Of a stretch of DNA of 64,000 nucleotides, positions 58,385 to 64,000 are shown one piece after another. The DNA lies in the NCBI GenBank assembly GCA_029945375.1, contig CM057058.1:2480001-2544000 (forward strand), read 5' to 3'. The position numbers and the translations under genes were made by a program. Origin of the DNA: Agaricus subrufescens. Lineage: Eukaryota; Basidiomycota; Agaricomycetes; Agaricales; Agaricaceae. The notes below the pieces were generated by a model. The model saw nothing but the letters and a program-made list of their open reading frames with translations, did no database searches and was not told the DNA's origin. Each line of letters starts with the position of its first letter. The first letter of the stretch is position 1.

Positions 58385-60677
58385 TTATGCTTCTCCCGGG
58401 TTTTTGAACCTTCTCAGTGCCCTATCTCGAGCTTCCGAGTGATCAACGGCCTTTCTGGGGTAACCAAGTTTATCAGCGGTAGATGTTGGCGGGTCATGGA
58501 TTTCTGCGAGACGTCAAGACAAATTTGGCTTAGGACAAATTGGTACCTACCTGGTCCATACAACTTTTTTAGCTCAGGAACCCAGTGGCGAATGAAGTCA
58601 CCCGTTGGGTCAGCCTAACGTTATGTGCAAATAAGATCTCAGCCAAGTTTCCTGCGGATAAAAGAGAAGAATGCCTGCCTTTAAACTCTGAGAATGCGGG
58701 TTGAAAATACGAAAATAAGGGCAAGGATCAACACCCGTGCTTGCGGACCACTGCCATCCACCATTGTTCGAAGCGAGATCGCCGTCGATTAGGGTTTGCA
58801 TGAAATACTAGTGGAATCAAATAAGTATACGTGACTTGCGCAAAGTAACTCATGCATACCCTTTCGCCTAACCTCCAGTCGATCATTAAATCTTTCGTCA
58901 AGTACATGGCTGTGATCATCCTTGCACGATTGTGAACCCAACCCATCTCATTCAAGCAGCGCATCGCAGCGTCGACAATTGGTACTCCAGTCTTCCCTTC
59001 TTTCCATCTCTTAAAATCATCACTGTCGCAGTTTTCTTGTCCACCAGCGGAATCCTGAGGCATTTGATGATTCTCCCATACGACTTTTGATAACTTTTCT
59101 AGGTAAGGGCGCCCCATCGAAACTCTCGGATAATGGGCAAGAATGCCGGTGTAAAAATCACGCCACGCCACTTCTTGTACCCATCGTCCAATTCCGGCTG
59201 AGGTATTACCGTCGACTTTCTTTGAGCCGGTGAGTTGCATAGTCTGGCGAATGCATTCACGAACAGAGATAACTCCGGACGACAAATAAACACTAAAGGG
59301 ATTTTTAATCTCAGAACAAAAGGGTGATGCGATACAAACCTAAGACGACTGGTTGTATCTTTGTCCATTTTATCTCTCGTTTGATGGTACTTGTGGATGC
59401 GATTGTGATTGGCTCCATCTTGAGCATCCGGAGACAATGGACTCGCAGCGCCCATCTGAGAAGAGCGCGGTTTCGTCTTTAGAAACCTTTCAAGTATCTG
59501 TTGACAGTAAAAAATGAGACCTTGGATTCATATATAGCTCAGGATTACATACCCGAAGCGCGGCAGATTCCCCTGCAGGCCAAAATTCTTTCATGTTAGA
59601 CGCATCACCATCGCTTAGTTCAAAGCCATCGACGGTATCTGGCACAGGCGCCTGGAATAAAGACGACAGCTTTTTATCCTGTCGGATAGATTCCTTATTG
59701 GGAAGAGGCGCAGGACATTTCTCAAGGTACTCTCCCAGTCTTGCGTTGAGTGTGTCGAGCCAATTTCTCCAATAGGGAGAAAATACCTGAGGGCGTGGAT
59801 AAGAATGCTACTGGAGGTCTAGAGCACTTACTGTATATCCTCTGTCCTGCTTGGTGAGGACGACTCCTGGTTCGATGATACATTTATTGTGGAAAAAGTT
59901 CACCTGGATACCGTGTTTTTCGCCCAGATCCCAAGTACGGATATCTCGCCGAAGTTCGTCAACTTCGTGTTCGATATTGGCGTAAAGATGCCTGCATCCA
60001 TACTCCCTTAATATCTCAAATACCCGTTCCTCTAATGTCTTTCTGGGTCTATGTGTTATGACATAAAAGGGAATGTGCAAATCGGAGGAAGCTTCCTAGT
60101 AAACAGGCAAAGTCAATCACGGCTACCGTCCAGATTTATTATATATACACACCTGCAATAACTTCAAATTCCGCAAAACAAAATCAATTCTCCGAGAACT
60201 TCGGTCATGAGCGAGATAATCTTCTGGGCTGAGAACGAAAAGGATCGCCAGTGGAATATCAGCCTTGCGCGCTAGCTCCGAAGCTCTATATAGTGCTCTG
60301 TTGTCGGCAACTTCATTCAAACCACGAGAGTGAGCTCGTATCACAGAGAACTTGACAATAGACATACTTCGGAGATCGGCGAAACGCATCCAATAAAATA
60401 CAACTTTGCCTTTATCCGGATCTGGCATACCACGGTCCATGAGCTGTGTAAGTTTGAAGTATGGTGGATTAGCATCGATTGCCGAGGCTGCCTCCATAGT
60501 GGCAACTTTTATTGGTCTAAATTTGCCCCCTTCAACTCGCGGACGTTTGACATTCCGAGAATGGGCAGTGTTGTCGGGAACTGGCGACCGCGTTCGTTTT
60601 GGCATGGGTCTGGTGTGCAGAAAGTGGCGAGTCTGGAAGAGGGGGGTTCTGAACATCTCAAGTTCAACATGACACAT
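58385..60677 (-). CDS. PHR1: Deoxyribodipyrimidine photolyase (class I CPD photolyase)
   Basis: Eight exons (60677-60153, 60095-59832, 59786-59553, 59497-59340, 59292-58860, 58807-58679, 58614-58551, 58503-58385) give up to 641 aa. It repairs UV-made cyclobutane dimers using light and FAD. The photolyase domain has [39 protein letters not shown], the FAD pocket [40 protein letters not shown], and [20 protein letters not shown], ending [20 protein letters not shown]. Two starts are possible: [20 protein letters not shown] (60677) or [12 protein letters not shown] (25 codons later), which could give mitochondrial versus nuclear forms. The sixth intron begins with GC (AAG before GCAGGC). A CACGTG lies 74 bp upstream. 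Confidence 0.94.
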
Positions 60678-60750
60678 GTCTTTTATATTCCTGCCAGAAA
60701 AGTCTAAAACCTTGGATTGGGATACAAGTCAACGGTCTTCATCGTGAGGT

Positions 60751-60756
60751 CACGTG
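60751..60756. promoter_or_regulatory. CACGTG element upstream of PHR1
   Basis: A GGTCACGTGCC sequence lies between the DOM34 stop and the PHR1 start, 74-79 bp upstream of the latter. It is an E-box-like palindrome; the binding factor is unknown, and a light- or stress-responsive role is only a guess. Confidence 0.35.
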
Positions 60757-60810
60757 CCATACAGAAACTTGAATATGTGGACGTTTTCAAACTCAACATT
60801 AATCCAAGCT

Positions 60811-62403
60811 TCACCGTAACTCAGCACTATCTTCTTGTAATTCGTCGTTCCGTTTTTGCTCCTCTGCGGCTTCTTTTTCTTCAGCTTCTACTATTTCCAC
60901 ATCAAGCGGGAACGTGAGTATTGCAGCAATTCCAGTTAACTGATTCAATTCTATAAAAAGAGAGCTTGAATCGCTTGTAGGAGATAGGCATAGAGACAAC
61001 TTACGTTGACCAGATTCATGCATACTTGAGAAAATTAGAACCTCTCCTCCTTTATGTTGGACTGCTTCGGTCACTTCCACGTATTTTTTACGAGTCACAG
61101 GATCGCTTGAGCTGTTAAAATGGTTCATCGGACTGCCAACGCCGTTAATCAGTTGACTTGCCGAAATAAGTTGTCAGAGATCAGCAGCGTTCCGATGGCG
61201 CCTCTATCAGCAGCAAGACAAACGTGTTCAGGACCATACCAGGCCCTCATCTCGTCTGTTGCAAGCATCTTGAAAAATCTAACCGATAGGATAAATTGGG
61301 TCAGAACCAATTGATTGTGGCGTGAAAATGGTCGGACTTGTCGAGCATTATGCCTTCGCGAGCAAATTTAGTCTCCTTTAGCCTTGTTGCAATCTCGGGT
61401 TATCGTCACATGATGCTCTAGGATATGAGGATAGCTCACCTACCTCCGGGCTTTTGAGTACTTCGACAAGACTGTGGACGTGAGCGCTGTTGATGTGGAC
61501 TTTGATGACCTTTTCCCGGAGAGCCCTTTGAAGAGTTTTGTCGCTTCGTTTAGCTGCTTCTGTCAAACAATAGTCGTATACCCCATCTCTGATCCAGCCA
61601 GGACTGGCAATAATAATAGCTCGGATCCCAGCATTGGCATAGGGTACGTGCCTCAAGAACGAATCAAAGAGTGTTCCAAAAAATCTCTGCATGCCCTTCT
61701 CATGTTGAAAGGCACCAGAGGTTGCGGCCTTACGTGGAATGGGCACAGAAATACGATGCGTTACGACAGTCATATGTTGAGAGAGCAGGCAGAAAGTAGC
61801 AGTGCCTTCGCCACAAATAACTGCAGCGACTTCAGCACCCCTCCCTGGAACTGTACTCTCTTCAACTCGGGCGACTGCGATACTATCCCAACCATCGCGC
61901 TTTTCTATGCGTACGTCCCGATTTGCCTCAATATCTAGGGTATGAAAGGCTCCAAGCCTGACATGGGGGTTCTCGACAATGACTTTGCCAGAAACATGCA
62001 GTGACGCATTGTCATTTCCGGCAGAAGATGAAACAGAGGGTGCCTCTGTGTCCTGAGCGGAACTGCCGCTCCCAGGAGAAAATTCTACACGGGTAACCTG
62101 GACTGTGAGATTGAGGCGGATTTTGTTCGAATCTACAGAGCCAGTGTTTGAAACTGTTTGAATACGCCTATGTTCCACATATGAGTCTATTGTAAGGCAG
62201 AGGGACAGACCAACATCATACCGAACAGTTGTTGCCCTGACTGAGTCCCCTGCTTGAATGAGATTGTATAAATGCCACATGTCTTCATCATCTTCTGGCC
62301 TGAGAGTGACATAACCCTGGAGAAGCATGAGAAACCCATGACGACAACGAAGCCTTGAACTCACACTGCCATGCTTATCGATGTGTTTAGAGATGAGTTT
62401 CAT
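60811..62403 (-). CDS. DOM34: Ribosome-rescue factor DOM34/Pelota
   Basis: Six exons (62403-62365, 62316-61444, 61393-61338, 61278-61162, 61111-61005, 60950-60811) give 443 aa. With Hbs1 it splits stalled ribosomes in no-go and non-stop decay. The Sm-like N-domain starts [20 protein letters not shown] and [20 protein letters not shown]; the central eRF1-like domain ([20 protein letters not shown]) lacks the GGQ of true release factors, as expected; the last domain has [40 protein letters not shown] and [19 protein letters not shown]. It is longer than yeast Dom34 owing to a serine-rich insert ([20 protein letters not shown]). The fourth intron begins with GC (CG before GCAAGT). It is divergent from the PLP1-like gene with 83 bp between start codons. 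Confidence 0.95.
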
Positions 62404-62486
62404 GGGAGATGGTGAGGTGATCAGTGTGATAGTACATGTCACACCAAAAATAACCTCGACCATTTCGCCCATTCCCCACAGAGGCT
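62404..62486. promoter_or_regulatory. Compact bidirectional promoter DOM34/PLP1-like
   Basis: 83 bp lie between the two start codons. No TATA box is evident. The spacing depends on the 8-nt first exon proposed for the right-hand gene. Confidence 0.45.
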
Positions 62487-63426
62487 ATGGCTAGGTGGGC
62501 AACATGACCGCGCCCCGTCTCCATACTGACTTCTCCAAGCGGCTCCAAAATCGCATCTTTGAATTCGCGGCTACTCGAACCAAACCGACCCTCAAGGGGA
62601 GACGACAGCGAAGATGACGAGGACGCGATTTTCGCTGAACTGGAGGCCGAAATTGAGAACGATGACAATCTGGCAGTGAGGGAACGGGGTCTTGAGGCCA
62701 TAAAGCGAGAGTCAGTTTCTCATGTAACTGCGCTTACCATCGTGTTTACACCAGACTCGAAGAGTGGAAAGAATGAAGGAGCTACGAGACAGTCACCACG
62801 GGACATACTCCGAAATCACCGACGAAAAGGAAGTCATACGGGCCAGCGCGTAGTATCTGCATCTTTTTCTACCATGACAACACTCTGACTAGTATCCGTA
62901 GACGGGAAAAAAGGTGTATCATTCACTTTTACCACTCTAATTTCAAGAGGTGTGAAATTATGGACCGGCATCTTGCAGTTTGTGCTTCAAATCACCGCTA
63001 TACCTCCCCTCTTACCCAGCCGCACAGAAACTCGCACCCAAATATTTCCACACGCGATTTATACGCGTCTTCGTCGAGAACATACCTTGGTTAGTGGAGA
63101 GGCTTTCAATCAAAGTCCTTCCCTGTGTCATTTGCTTCGTAGATGGTGTCTCAGCAGACCGGTAAAGAGTGATTTCCTGACCTCTTATCGATCTGATCAT
63201 GCTGTAGGTTGATCGGATTCGAAGAATTGGGAAACAATGATAGTTTCGAGACAGCGGCACTAGAACTCCGTCTTTTGAATGCTGGTATGTGAGCTGACGT
63301 GGGGAGAACTTGTTCCTAATCCTTCTTTTAGGCGTGATAGAGAAGCCGAACGGAAATAATCACATTTACAACGTGGCCGCCACATCCAAGGCAGAGGATG
63401 AAGATGTATTTGATCTGGATGATTAA
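62487..63426 (+). CDS. PLP1: TXNDC9/PLP1-type phosducin-like thioredoxin-fold protein
   Basis: Seven exons (62487-62494, 62540-62710, 62763-62849, 62902-62977, 63028-63161, 63208-63284, 63332-63426) give 215 aa. Members help the CCT chaperonin fold tubulin and actin. After RGDDSEDDEDAIFAELEAEI and VERMKELRDSHHGTYSEITD comes the thioredoxin-like domain: CIIHFYHSNFKRCEIMDRHL, LAPKYFHTRFIRVFVENIPW, VLPCVICFVDGVSADRLIGF, and EELGNNDSFETAALELRLLN. It lacks a CxxC pair, as in the family, and ends acidic (EDEDVFDLDD). The first exon is only ATGGCTAG; its 45-nt intron has a good branch site (ACTGAC) and gives the only start in frame. Confidence 0.88.
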
Positions 63427-63749
63427 ACATTTTTGTCCAGGTGACAGCATTCCTTGTGCGTACCGACGAATCCCATTCACTTTTTCAGGTCACGTAGCAA
63501 TACAAGCTCATGTTCTAATATCTATTCATGACTATCATAAGATGTGCCTGTGATTTACCAGGCAACACACACTACCTCCTGAGCTTCGGAGAACCACATA
63601 GTCTATTTTTTGACTCAGGGTCACACGAAACCATATGCGTCCGTAACTGCTCCACCCTCTGATTTCACTTGAAGCACTAAAAATTCAGGGAAGCGAGGTA
63701 TTTAAGGCGCATGGGACGAAAAGTGCATTAACGATCTTTACCCGTGATC
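63427..63749. other. Spacer PLP1-like / glutaminase
   Basis: 323 bases with no gene; they hold the PLP1 3' flank and the promoter of the secreted protein that follows. A TATA-like sequence is not obvious. Confidence 0.45.
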
Positions 63750-63987
63750 ATGCACTGGCTACTGTGCTTGTTAGCATACGTTGGCACCATCCATGCCGCT
63801 GTGACTTGGAATGCCCAACCTTTCAACCCCCATTCCTTCCCTCTAGCGGTGAGAACACCGTATTTATCAGCGTGGCTTCCACAGGGAACTGGTACGGTCG
63901 TGCTCTAGGTTCTTGAGGTGTATATTCATTATTTTTAATCTAGGCGCGGCATTAAATGACGTCTGGCCGACGTTTTGGACTGGTCAG
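63750..63987 (+). CDS. Secreted GtaA-like glutaminase (DUF4965/DUF5127 family), 5' part
   Basis: Two exons (63750-63891 and 63944-63987) are seen before the window ends; the next intron begins GTGGGT. The first 17 residues (MHWLLCLLAYVGTIHAA) form a classic signal peptide. The mature start has TWNAQPFNPHSFPLAVRTPY, LSAWLPQGTG and ALNDVWPTFWTGQ, the conserved opening of fungal extracellular glutaminase A proteins (PLAVRxPYLSxWLPQG, WPxFWTGQ). The family releases glutamate from glutamine outside the cell. The catalytic part lies beyond the window, so activity is inferred only. Confidence 0.85.
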
Positions 63988-64000
63988 GTGGGTGAAATCT

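Noticed and set aside
60811..62403. eRF1 translation release factor
   Set aside because: The central domain has no GGQ motif and the N-terminus matches Pelota/Dom34.

Overview
The window looks like nuclear DNA of a filamentous basidiomycete (probably Agaricomycotina). Genes are dense and lie on both strands. I could splice roughly 150 short introns (mostly 45-65 nt) by hand, and each listed model keeps frame through every junction. Recognisable fungal products include a mannosyl-inositol-phosphoceramide synthase, MET6-type methionine synthase, a long-loop CENP-A, the lipid-transfer giant FMP27, and a DUF2985 membrane protein. There are no operons, CRISPR arrays, recognisable transposons, tRNAs or rRNAs.

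Layout. 1-455: end of RPL6. 641-9118: an accessory-like block, a tandem triplication of a divergent pair made of a minus-strand NAD(P)-binding atypical SDR gene and a plus-strand OXA1/COX18-type insertase gene. SDR copy A is intact while B and C carry frameshifts. Only the middle unit keeps the insertase body; the outer two keep its promoter and first 11 codons joined to its former 3' flank. 9431-19500: housekeeping genes CENP-A, a Gfd2-like nuclease, ceramide synthase LAG1, RNA exonuclease REX3, PHAF1 and DNA polymerase epsilon subunit DPB2. 19850-31553: FMP27 (about 2,790 aa) and a DUF2985 protein. 31597-38221: URA3, PUS7 and an MFS transporter. 38443-46354: MIPC synthase, SWT1-like PIN nuclease, PCF11 and RPL9. 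46536-54920: STE14, MEF2, an unrecognised protein, a polyol dehydrogenase and a Ran1-like kinase. 55178-63987: MET6, CPD photolyase, DOM34, a TXNDC9/PLP1 protein and the start of a secreted GtaA-like glutaminase.

Themes. Several divergent gene pairs share promoters of only about 70-95 bp between start codons (LAG1/REX3, PHAF1/DPB2, URA3/PUS7, STE14/MEF2, DOM34/PLP1). RNA metabolism and decay is well represented (REX3, the Gfd2-like protein, PUS7, SWT1, PCF11, DOM34), but this may be chance. Two sphingolipid enzymes (LAG1 and MIPC synthase) lie about 25 kb apart.

The most notable signals are the triplicated SDR/insertase locus with a shared deletion breakpoint and mosaic copies, at least five GC-AG introns, a 17-nt GT...AG insert in SWT1 whose removal restores the expected protein, and 8-nt exons. 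I did not find a defence system, biosynthetic cluster or mobile element. Intron boundaries were derived by eye from splice signals, frame and family conservation, without transcript data.
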